Assembly (NCBI RefSeq): GCF_023630705.1
Contig: NZ_JALQEM010000039.1
Span: 1 to 43,212 of the forward strand
DNA: 43,212 bases
From: Caballeronia sp. GAFFF1
GTDB taxonomy: Bacteria; Pseudomonadota; Gammaproteobacteria; Burkholderiales; Burkholderiaceae
Direction: 5' to 3'
In this document: piece after piece, positions 33,989 through 40,734 of the stretch
Numbering within the stretch: position 1 is the stretch's first letter
Layout of the letters: every line of letters starts with the position of its first letter
The notes under the pieces: generated by a model
Database searches by the model: none
The model's input: only the letters and a program-made list of their open reading frames with translations
Told to the model about the DNA's origin: nothing
Made by a program: the position numbers and the translations under genes

Positions 33989-35533
33989 TTGAAGAGGAAG
34001 TTCGAGATGTACCAATATCGACAGGTTCTGGTGCGAATGCGCCAGGGTGACTCCGACCGGGATATCGACCGCTCGAAGATCATGGGCCGTAAGAAGCTGG
34101 CAGCCGTACGGGAGATCGCAACCGAGCGGGGGTGGCTTTCTCCTGACAACGCTCTGCCGGATGACGCGCAGCTTGCTTCAGCGTTCAGCCGAAGGGAGTT
34201 CCTGCCTGCGAGCTGTATCTCGTCGGCCGAGCCGTGGCGCGAGCAGATTGCGCAGTGGCACGACGCGGGCGTGCCCGGCACGACGATTCACAGCGCGCTG
34301 GTGCGCAACCACGGCTACGACGGAAGCTACTCATCCGTCTACAGGCTACTTCAGCAATTGAAGGCGGAGCTCACGCCGGATGTACCGATGCGGCTGGAGT
34401 TCAAACCTGCAGAAGCCGCGCAGGTTGATTTCGGCGCAGGTCCGACCATCACGGACGCGCACACGGGCGAGGTCCACAAGACGTGGTTCTTCGTGATGAC
34501 CTTGTGCTGGTCGCGGCATCAATACGTCGAGTTTGTCCGCGACCAGAGCGTCGACACATGGTTGCTATGTCATCGTCACGCCTTCGAATGGTTCAATGGC
34601 GTAGTGGGACGCGTCACCATCGATAACCCCAAGTGTGCCATCGTCAAGGCCTGTATCTACGAACCCGAAGTCCAGCGGGCCTATGCGCAATGCGCCGAAG
34701 GGTATTCGTTCAAGATCGATCCGTGTCCGCCGAGGGACCCGGCTAAAAAGGGAATTGTCGAATCGGGCGTCAAATACGTGAAGTCGAGCTTCCTTCCTCT
34801 TCGCGAATTTCGTGATCTGGACGACGCCAATCGGCAAGCGCAAGCCTGGGTGATGCAAGAGGCCAGCACCCGGACGCATGGCACGACGCGCGAGGTGCCG
34901 CTCAAGCGTTTCGAAGACGTTGAACGGGCGCTGTTGCAGCCGCTTCCCGATGTGCCGCCCGAGCTGGCAACCTGGGCGCGCGTGAAGGTCCATCGCGACG
35001 CCCATGTGCAATTCGAGCGCGCCTACTATTCCGTGCCGTTCCGGCTTGCCGGTAAAGAGCTGTGGCTCAAGGCAACCGCCACCATGGTGCAGGTTTACTA
35101 CGAGCACGAACTGTCAGCATCGCATGTCCGCCAGACTGCGCCAGGAACGCGTAGCACGGTGGCCGATCACATGCCGCCAGCAGCACAGGCCTGGCAACTG
35201 CACGACACCCAATGGTGCCTGAGAGAAGCGCAGCGTATCGGGCCGTCGTGCTACGCGCTTGTTCACGCGCTCTTCGGCGATCAGGTTCTCATCAAGCTGC
35301 GCGCTGTACAGGGCGTGCTGCGCTTCGCTCAGCAGTTCGGCGCGTCCCGCCTGGAGGCGGCCTGCCGTCGAGCGAATCACTTCGGTACCCCAAGCTACAA
35401 AGCCGTCAAGCTGATCCTGCAGAAAGGCCTTGATCAGTCGTGGCTGTCGACCGAGCCCATTGAATCGGGCGCGAGTACCTACACCCACGGCGGCCGCTTC
35501 TGCCGCGATACCCAGACTCTGCTTATCCATTGA
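33989..35533 (+). CDS. istA: IS21-family transposase IstA
   Basis: The 514-residue protein starts at TTG 33989 (GGAGGG upstream; ATG 34007 is an alternative). It has an N-terminal HTH region, then the DDE catalytic domain: first Asp in AAQVDFGAGP, second Asp in VTIDNPKCAI, Glu in KGIVESGVKYV. A C-terminal domain with YYSVPFRLAGKELWLK follows. Motifs and length are complete, so the protein should be functional provided IstB is supplied. Its TGA stop overlaps or abuts the start of istB, the usual istAB arrangement. Confidence 0.95.
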   Translation: MKRKFEMYQYRQVLVRMRQGDSDRDIDRSKIMGRKKLAAVREIATERGWLSPDNALPDDAQLASAFSRREFLPASCISSAEPWREQIAQWHDAGVPGTTIHSALVRNHGYDGSYSSVYRLLQQLKAELTPDVPMRLEFKPAEAAQVDFGAGPTITDAHTGEVHKTWFFVMTLCWSRHQYVEFVRDQSVDTWLLCHRHAFEWFNGVVGRVTIDNPKCAIVKACIYEPEVQRAYAQCAEGYSFKIDPCPPRDPAKKGIVESGVKYVKSSFLPLREFRDLDDANRQAQAWVMQEASTRTHGTTREVPLKRFEDVERALLQPLPDVPPELATWARVKVHRDAHVQFERAYYSVPFRLAGKELWLKATATMVQVYYEHELSASHVRQTAPGTRSTVADHMPPAAQAWQLHDTQWCLREAQRIGPSCYALVHALFGDQVLIKLRAVQGVLRFAQQFGASRLEAACRRANHFGTPSYKAVKLILQKGLDQSWLSTEPIESGASTYTHGGRFCRDTQTLLIH

Positions 35534-35535
35534 AC

Positions 35536-35878
35536 ATGAATCCAATTCCCGAACTCACGTCTTCCCTTAAGCAATTGCGACTGTCCGGCATCCTCGACAC
35601 GCTCGAAGCGCGCAACCGTGAAGCCATCGACCGTAAGCTCGCCTATACCGATTTCCTGACGTTGCTCATCCAGGACGAGATCGCACGGCGCGATCATCGA
35701 AAGCTCGACGCCCGCATGCGCCGCGCGAACTTCCGTGGCCAGAAGACACTGGAAGGTTTCGACTTCGACCGGCTGCCCAACCTTAATCGCGCCGTCGTCC
35801 ATGATCTGGCGACCTGCCGCTTCATCGATGAGAAGGTCAGCGTGCTGATCGCCGGTCCGAGCGGACACGAGACATAAC
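35536..35878 (+). pseudogene. istB: istB 5' part, interrupted in the Walker A motif
   Basis: From ATG 35536 (TTG at 35530 is an alternative) the frame gives the IstB N-terminal helical domain (SLKQLRLSGILDTL, FLTLLIQDEI) and runs to KVSVLIAGPSG. The normal continuation TGKSH is missing; instead the frame passes into the inserted element as HET and stops. Joining 35536-35864 to 38411-38870 gives 789 nt, exactly 263 codons including the stop, with GPSGTGKSH restored. As it stands the ATPase that IstA needs is not made. Confidence 0.93.
35863..35870. other. attL core of the serine-recombinase element
   Basis: GG-ACACGA at the left boundary. The istB side (GGTCCGAGC) belongs to the predicted attB, while ACACGAGACATAACG belongs to the predicted attP half-site. 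Confidence 0.7.
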
Positions 35879-35888
35879 GCTCACCTCC
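35875..35888 (-). promoter_or_regulatory. Orphan Shine-Dalgarno and ATG at the left end of the element
   Basis: On the minus strand, right after the recombinase stop, GGGAGGTGA is followed 6 nt later by ATG (35875). Integrated, this ATG reads 12 codons into antisense istB and stops. In the predicted circle it opens the DUF5372-like ORF in frame. Confidence 0.65.
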
Positions 35889-35893
35889 CTATG

Positions 35894-37954
35894 TTATTGA
35901 AGATCCATGGATAATTGATTCGGATTTGCTGATTGCGGACCGGCGTTCGCCCGTCGTGCCAGATAAGCATCGAGATCGGCCTTGCGGATGATCCATGGCG
36001 CCCCCAGACAGGCCTGCGAAGCAGGCAACCTTCCCACTCGAATCAGACGGATGGCGGTCGGCGCGCTAACGCCGAGGAGATTGGCCACTTCGGCTATGGT
36101 CAGTTCATCACGCTCCTGGCGCTCTCCTTCGCGATACGCTGCGATTCGATGGTCATGACGCAGTGTGCAGACTCTCACGGCGGTCCACGTGTGGCCTCTT
36201 GCCGTGCGCTTGCCAAGCCGGTTGATGACCGCTGCGATGGCCTGATCAGGCAACGTCCGCGCCAATGCACGAACAATGTCTATCGTTTCGACGTCCGTGA
36301 CCCAACGATGCTGTCCGATTTGGTTCTTCTCGAACACGATCTCAGTATGATCGCCTCCTTGCCAATGCACGAGCGCGCGAATCGTGTTGTCCTGCTTCGT
36401 GACGACGATCTCCTTGAGGACAGTTCTCAAGATCCTCTTCTTGATCTCGACAGAACTGGCCGGGTGATACCACAACCGAGGCAGATCATGGCCCAGTCGC
36501 AGAAGCTCGTCACGCGCGCTGGCACTCAGCGCTCTTGAAGACTGTTCACGCAGCAAGTCGACTTCGGCCTGCAATTGCGCCTGCGCCTTCAACGTCTCAT
36601 TCCAGCGTCGCTCGAGTTCGGCAGCAACCAGCCGGTTCTCAGGATCAGTTGCATCGTATTGCCGGCGTGCACGCGCAGCCTCATACCGGGCCTGTTCAAG
36701 CGCCAGCTCTTTGTGTCGTACGCATTCATCCTGCTCGGTCCGCGCACGCTCGATGGCCTCAAGTGATGCACGAACACCCAAAGGCTGGAGTTGACGCAGA
36801 ACTTCTTCAGATACCCGAAGGTCAACGCGAACTGCGCCGAACGAAATGCAGCGCGGGCCACCGTGATTGATCATGCTGCCCTGACAGTTGTAGCGTGCGA
36901 CGGTGCCCTTTGTGCCGGAATAGGCAACGTGCAGTTTGCGTCCGCAATGACCGCAACGGAGTAGTCCTGACAACAGCGAACTGCCTCGCTTGACCGCGCC
37001 GCGGACCATATTGCCCTTCATGTTCGCATTATGGGTAATCAATTTGCGGTTCGCCTCGAACTCGTCCCAGCTAATGTAGCTCGCATGGTGCTCGATGATC
37101 AAGGACTGCCAGTCTTCACGTGGAAGGCGGTTACCTGCAAATACCCGCTTGCGGCCATTTACGATGCGGGCGGTGGTCCGGGTCTTGCCGAAGGCGTACG
37201 CACCGCCATATGTCGGATTCGTCAGAATGTGCAGCAAGGTGTTATAGACCGGGAGCTTCCATTCAATATGACGGCCGTCTGGCCCATAGTTCACCGCGGG
37301 TAAGTCAATGCGCTCCTGTCGAATCCATAGAAGCACCTGCCTGACGCTACCAAACTCGCGGAATTTGCGGAACACCAGATCGAGCGCTTCGCGAATGCGT
37401 AGGTCAGGATCCTTCTCGATACGATTTCCAGGCGCACGCACATAACCAATCGGTATCGACGTGAACAGTTCGCCGCGTTTGGCCTTCTGGTCGATCGCAG
37501 CCTGCGAGCGTTGGCGAAACGTGGAGAGTTCCATCTCGGAGAGCGTGCCCTTCATGCCCAATAGCAGGCGATCGTTAGGCTGTCTCGGATCGTAAATTCC
37601 GTCCTCGTCGATCAGAAGGCATCCTACGAGGCGGCAGAATTCCAGAAGCGTGTGCCAGTCGCGTCCGTTGCGCGCCAGACGAGATGCCTCAATACACAAT
37701 ACGGCACCCACTTCGCCGCTGCACAGCGCTGCCAGGAGGCGCTCGAAGCCTGGGCGATGAATACCCGAACCAGAACGACCAAGGTCGTCATCGATGACTG
37801 TCACATCTGGCCAGCCAAGTCCGCGTGCGCGATCGGCCAGCCCGTACTGGCGTAGCTGGCTCTCACGATTGAAATGGACCTGATCCAGTGTTGACTGACG
37901 GACGTAGACGTATGCGCGACGAGAAAGGTGCTCAGTGCCGATCTTGCTCATCAT
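35894..37954 (-). CDS. Large serine recombinase (integrase) with C-terminal excisionase-like HTH
   Basis: The 686-residue protein has a resolvase/invertase catalytic domain (AYVYVRQST with nucleophile Ser about 21; IDDDLGRSGSG; IEASRLARNGRD). It then has the recombinase domain (FTSIPIGYVRAPG, ILTNPTYGGAYAFG), a zinc ribbon starting CGHCGRKL with a later RYNCQG Cys, and a coiled coil with many Glu, Arg and Ala. At the end (about 625-675) a helix-turn-helix LTIAEVANLLGVSAPTAIRL and IRKADLDAYLARR resembles excisionase/MerR-type HTH_17 domains. It is complete. ATG 37954 overlaps the upstream ORF's TGA (ATGA), implying translational coupling. It should catalyse integration and excision of the element. 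Confidence 0.93.
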   Translation of the reverse strand: MMSKIGTEHLSRRAYVYVRQSTLDQVHFNRESQLRQYGLADRARGLGWPDVTVIDDDLGRSGSGIHRPGFERLLAALCSGEVGAVLCIEASRLARNGRDWHTLLEFCRLVGCLLIDEDGIYDPRQPNDRLLLGMKGTLSEMELSTFRQRSQAAIDQKAKRGELFTSIPIGYVRAPGNRIEKDPDLRIREALDLVFRKFREFGSVRQVLLWIRQERIDLPAVNYGPDGRHIEWKLPVYNTLLHILTNPTYGGAYAFGKTRTTARIVNGRKRVFAGNRLPREDWQSLIIEHHASYISWDEFEANRKLITHNANMKGNMVRGAVKRGSSLLSGLLRCGHCGRKLHVAYSGTKGTVARYNCQGSMINHGGPRCISFGAVRVDLRVSEEVLRQLQPLGVRASLEAIERARTEQDECVRHKELALEQARYEAARARRQYDATDPENRLVAAELERRWNETLKAQAQLQAEVDLLREQSSRALSASARDELLRLGHDLPRLWYHPASSVEIKKRILRTVLKEIVVTKQDNTIRALVHWQGGDHTEIVFEKNQIGQHRWVTDVETIDIVRALARTLPDQAIAAVINRLGKRTARGHTWTAVRVCTLRHDHRIAAYREGERQERDELTIAEVANLLGVSAPTAIRLIRVGRLPASQACLGAPWIIRKADLDAYLARRANAGPQSANPNQLSMDLQ

Positions 37955-38096
37955 GCACCTCCGTCTCGATGGCGTCGATCAACGCGAACATCAGCAGCGC
38001 CAGTCGCGTCACCAGCTCCGGTTGCATCTCTTCTGACACCAGTGTGCCCCGTACAACTTCCTCGAACAGATCCTGCTGTCTCGTCATCTGCTTGCG
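37932..38096 (-). CDS. Small helical protein of the serine-recombinase element (54 aa)
   Basis: ATG 38096 lies 6 nt after AAGGAG and opens a 54-codon frame, MRKQMTRQQDLFEEVV... to ...ETEVHDEQDRH. It has two amphipathic helices (LVTRLALLMFALIDAIE is the clearest). It overlaps the DUF5372-like ORF out of frame along its whole length except the end, and overlaps the recombinase start by 23 bp. The protein-like composition and the strong ribosome site argue it is the real product of this stretch. Function is unknown; a recombination directionality factor is one possibility (inference). Confidence 0.6.
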   Translation of the reverse strand, partial: RKQMTRQQDLFEEVVRGTLVSEEMQPELVTRLALLMFALIDAIETEVHDEQDRH

Positions 38097-38439
38097 CATC
38101 GCCATCTCCTTCGCGGGTTGACAACGCAAGGCACGATAACGCCGTATCGACCAGACGCAGGAGTTCGACCAAAACTCCATGTGGGACTTCCGGTTGCAGA
38201 ACGATAGACATACGGGCGGCAGTCTCGTCAGCCATCCACGGCGGAAGATGGGCGCGAGTGCCGTCCGGTTGCTTGATGATCAGATACGACTCGCCGCGGT
38301 AGTTGTTAAATCCAAGGACGACGATCCGCGCGCCACAACGTGGGTGAAACGGACACCGGATGACCACATCCTCGTGATGACGATGGGCAGTGTGTTGTGG
38401 GTTCGTGTGGAACGGGTAAAAGTCATCTGGCGCAGGCAC
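37951..38439 (-). CDS. DUF5372-like protein of the serine-recombinase element
   Basis: The conserved-looking core (residues about 20-100) reads HEDVVIRCPFHPRCG, YRGESYLIIKQPDGTRAHLPPWM, resembling DUF5372 proteins that accompany large serine recombinases. In the integrated state its only upstream start, GTG 38439 with GGAG 7 nt before it, lies outside the element in antisense istB. In the excised circle the frame is instead joined to an ATG with a strong GGAGGTGA site from the left end. The last 50 residues are Arg/Asp/Gly-rich, overlap the 54-codon ORF and may be a by-product of that overlap. The TGA overlaps the recombinase ATG. Role unknown. Confidence 0.6.
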   Translation of the reverse strand: MPAPDDFYPFHTNPQHTAHRHHEDVVIRCPFHPRCGARIVVLGFNNYRGESYLIIKQPDGTRAHLPPWMADETAARMSIVLQPEVPHGVLVELLRLVDTALSCLALSTREGDGDAQADDETAGSVRGSCTGHTGVRRDATGAGDATGAADVRVDRRHRDGGA

Positions 38440-38870
38440 TGGGCCACTCCGCCGCCCGGCAAGGTCACGATGTCCTGTTCATGACCCAGACCCGGCTTCT
38501 CGGCGCGCTACGCAATGCGCAAGCCGTCGGCTCCTACGACCGGCGCTTCCAGGCGCTTGCCAAGGTGCCGCTGCTCATCATTGACGATTTCGGGCTGAAA
38601 CCCATGCGCACGCCCGAAGATGAAGACTTCCACGATCTGATTGCCGAGAGGTACGAGCGTACGTCGACTGTCTTAACGAGTAATTTGGATTTTACGGAAT
38701 GGGGCGACGCATTCGCGACCAACAAAATGCTCGGCGCCGCAACGCTTGATCGCCTGCGACATGCCGCGTACCGCGTCGTGCTCGACGGCGAGAGCTACCG
38801 TGTTCCACGCCCGATGCCCGAGAGCAACAAATCAGCACTTGCGAAAGGAGGTAAAAACAAGGATTCTTGA
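38410..38870 (+). pseudogene. istB: istB 3' part
   Basis: The frame resumes with GTGKSHLAQALGHSAARQG (Walker A remainder), then LLIIDDFGLKPM (Walker B), STVLTSNLDFTEWGDAF (sensor region) and ATLDRLRHAAY, to the normal IstB C-terminus. All ATPase motifs after the break are intact, so the only lesion is the inserted element. A GTG at 38397 could start a C-terminal fragment, but this would lack the N-terminal domain. Confidence 0.93.
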
Positions 38871-38889
38871 TCCCCGTTCGAGCCCCGAA

Positions 38890-38954
38890 TCAGGCGCCTT
38901 TCGCTGGCGCCATTACGCCGAAAACACCCGGCCCCTTTACGGCGAAAGGCAACA
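38890..38954. repeat. Right-end terminal repeats of the IS21 element
   Basis: Inverted copies of the left-end repeat are visible as GGCGCCATTACGCCGAAAAC and GGCCCCTTTACGGCGAAAGG, ending at AACA (38954). The outermost 25 bp match the left terminus at most positions. The GCATG duplication follows. Confidence 0.85.
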
Positions 38955-39090
38955 GCATGGGCGCGGGATCGAAACAACGAGCGCGACGGTGCGGTGCCGT
39001 GCCCGCTGAACAGGGTCAAACGTCTGTTCCAGGGTGAGCGACCTAACGCGCTGTGGGTCTCGGATTCTACCTATTGGTGGACATGGAGAA
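38955..39090 (+). pseudogene. Decayed IS3-family orfB fragment, right of the IS21 insertion
   Basis: The frame gives AVPCPLNRVKRLFQGERPNALWVSDSTYW, cited here in parts as CPLNRVKRLF and ERPNALWVSD, which is the start of the OrfB DDE core (NALWVSDFTYV with the first catalytic Asp). It then loses similarity at about 39090. Together with 33610-33789 it is one dead transposase gene split by the IS21 insertion; the 3' half is gone. Confidence 0.65.
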
Positions 39091-39099
39091 TTTATCGAT

Positions 39100-39707
39100 C
39101 TTCCGTTAGTTGTCCGAACGACCGCAGTCGTGCAGCGCTTAGCCGAGCGAGCCAGCCGGACAGTTTGAGCACGGAGAAAAACGGTCGTTACTATATCCGC
39201 GCTGCCACTCAACAGCGGCGGGCCTTCGCCGATCATCGCGAATCAACCCAGGAGTTCGTAGGCATCTAGGTTCACATAGCTGTGAACGCTGTGAACTGCC
39301 AAGATGCCGCTGTGAACACGCGAAATCACGCGCCCCTCTGCTCGCAATGCGTTGCCGGCGGTTTTTCTTAAGGGGTTGGCGGCGGAGACCATTAGTTGCG
39401 TCTGTTCGACAAACGTCCGAGTAGAAACTTGCCGTGCCGACTTGCTTTGATCCTAAACCATCGTTAACCGGCGGCCCATGCCGTGACGGCGGACGGTCAT
39501 CGTCCTCCAGCCGGACTTCCATCTCGCGACGTCACCCAGCAACAGTTCCCTCGGTTCTCCGCCCGAAGCGCGCCTAAGCGAAACGCGGCATCTAACCGTC
39601 CCTAACGCATTATCCGAGCGCTGACACTGCACGCTCTTCCTCGTCGCTCAAGCTCTGGTCGAAGCCTGCGCGCGACGAATTTGCGTGCGCATAAGATTGA
39701 TCTGCCG
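39100..39707. other. Intergenic region between the IS nest and the H-NS gene
   Basis: About 600 bp without a recognisable gene. It contains the TGTGAAC repeat cluster at 39271-39317. It lies downstream of the H-NS gene stop, so no promoter for that gene is expected here. Confidence 0.45.
39271..39317. repeat. TGTGAAC direct and inverted repeat cluster
   Basis: TTCACA-TAGC-TGTGAA (39271-39286) is a dyad. GCTGTGAAC occurs three times as a direct repeat (39279-39287, 39288-39296, 39309-39317). The arrangement resembles a cooperative protein-binding site or an iteron remnant. Confidence 0.7.
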
Positions 39708-40307
39708 CTATGTCCACTTTGCTCGGGAGGCCTTTGCGGCGCTGGGCGCCTTTCGGGTCTTCGCCGAGCGCGCAGGCGTTGCGTTCGTTTCGGACTTCGG
39801 CTTGCTGGTGCCACCCGTTTTGGTATCAGCAGTGAGAATCAGAAACTTGGTTCTGTCCTTTACCGATGCCAACCATCTCGGCGCCTTGCCGCGGCCGCTC
39901 CACTCGGCTCCCGATTTGGGATCTCGATACTTCGCCGGTTGGGGACCGCGAGGGTAGTTCCCTATGCGCCTGCCGGAGTGGCTATCGTTAGAGTCGACTG
40001 CGGCAGAGACTAGGAACATCGCTCGATTTTTGACCTTCGCTATCCACGCCGGCGCTCGGCCTCGACCGCTCCACGTCGCGCCCGTCTTCGGATCACGGTA
40101 TTTGCCGATCGCAGCTAGCGGAGCGGCGGCCGATTGCTTTGCTGCGCCAGCTCTTCCTCGCTGAGTCAGGTCGTCGATTGTCAGGCCATGCTCTTCCATG
40201 AGCGAACGAATTTTTGCGACCACAGCAATCGCCTGCTTCTTTTGAATCGCGTCTGCTCGAGCCTGCAATTTGCTAATCCTTTCTTCGATGTTTGAGAGAG
40301 TCGCCAT
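39708..40307 (-). CDS. H-NS family nucleoid protein with duplicated DNA-binding domain
   Basis: The 199-residue protein has an N-terminal coiled-coil dimerisation region (about 1-60; IEERISKLQARADAIQ, HGLTIDDL). It has two copies of the C-terminal H-NS motif: KYRDPKTGATWSGRGRAPAW at about 69-88 and KYRDPKSGAEWSGRGKAPRW at about 125-144. A basic Ala/Lys/Thr/Ser-rich tail follows. Each motif carries the (S)GRGxxP AT-hook-like loop that binds the minor groove. GGGGAG precedes ATG 40307. It is probably a xenogeneic silencer acting on this AT-richer accessory DNA. Ordinary Burkholderia H-NS proteins of this type have one such domain. Confidence 0.92.
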   Translation of the reverse strand: MATLSNIEERISKLQARADAIQKKQAIAVVAKIRSLMEEHGLTIDDLTQRGRAGAAKQSAAAPLAAIGKYRDPKTGATWSGRGRAPAWIAKVKNRAMFLVSAAVDSNDSHSGRRIGNYPRGPQPAKYRDPKSGAEWSGRGKAPRWLASVKDRTKFLILTADTKTGGTSKPKSETNATPARSAKTRKAPSAAKASRAKWT

Positions 40308-40734
40308 ATTCTCCCCTAGGTTGCCTGACGTCCAGCACTATGCCATACGTTCTTTCTTCGAGGAATGTGCTTGTCGCTGATAGGTCCGGCCGGCGTCACG
40401 TTACGGCAGGTCCAGCAGGAGGGGCAGAAGGCCGTTGAACAGCATCGCGATGCGCGGGCCACGGTCAACGCGCCACGCACCCGGGAGCCGATGGCAACGG
40501 CGGACCGCTATGTGTGGGGCCGCATCGGTCGAAGATAGAGGCTGCTTATCCAGCGCTTCTGAGTTCCTTCTCTTGCGGACGTGAATCGCTGAACATTGCT
40601 GTTCGGCCGTCGTAGGCGGACGACCTCCCTGCGTGTTGTGAATCAGCCGAGCCTCGCCCGGGCATCTTCCGCGATTCGAGATGCTAGCAAAGACACCAGC
40701 TGGCAGAATAACGGTTTCTGGAGGCAGGCGTCGG
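40308..40734. other. Intergenic region without a recognisable gene
   Basis: The 427 bp between two minus-strand genes include the H-NS promoter region. A plus-strand frame around 40390-40540 (ending RYVWGRIGRR) looks somewhat protein-like but has no start signal or family. Confidence 0.4.

Larger units (their letters stand above)
35863..38410 (-). mobile_element. Serine-recombinase element inserted in istB (2,546 bp)
   Basis: The boundaries come from comparing the two flanks with the normal IstB P-loop sequence: left GGTCCGAGC-GG-ACACGA, right TTCGTGT-GG-AACGGGT. The shared crossover core is GG(A). Joining the outer flanks regenerates the istB frame; joining the inner ends gives TCGTGT-GG-ACACGA, a perfect 6-bp dyad around GG, as expected for an attP. 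The element carries three minus-strand ORFs: a DUF5372-like ORF, a 54-codon ORF and a large serine recombinase. There are no terminal inverted repeats of transposon type. Confidence 0.85.
33790..38954 (+). mobile_element. IS21-family insertion sequence carrying an inserted serine-recombinase element
   Basis: Termini begin TGTGAACTTTCGCCG on the left and, in inverse complement, TGTTGCCTTTCGCCG on the right. Both are followed at matching distance by further copies of a TTTCGGCNTAAAGGCGCCA-type repeat, the multiple-terminal-repeat arrangement of IS21 elements. istA is intact; istB is split by a 2,546-bp insert. Without the insert the element is 2,619 bp, a normal IS21 size. It is flanked by GCATG duplications and sits in a dead IS3 orfB. 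Confidence 0.92.

Noticed and set aside
37652..38302. Plus-strand frames over the recombinase and the DUF5372-like ORF
   Set aside because: They are antisense to clearly recognisable genes and have low-complexity Ser/Arg/Pro composition.
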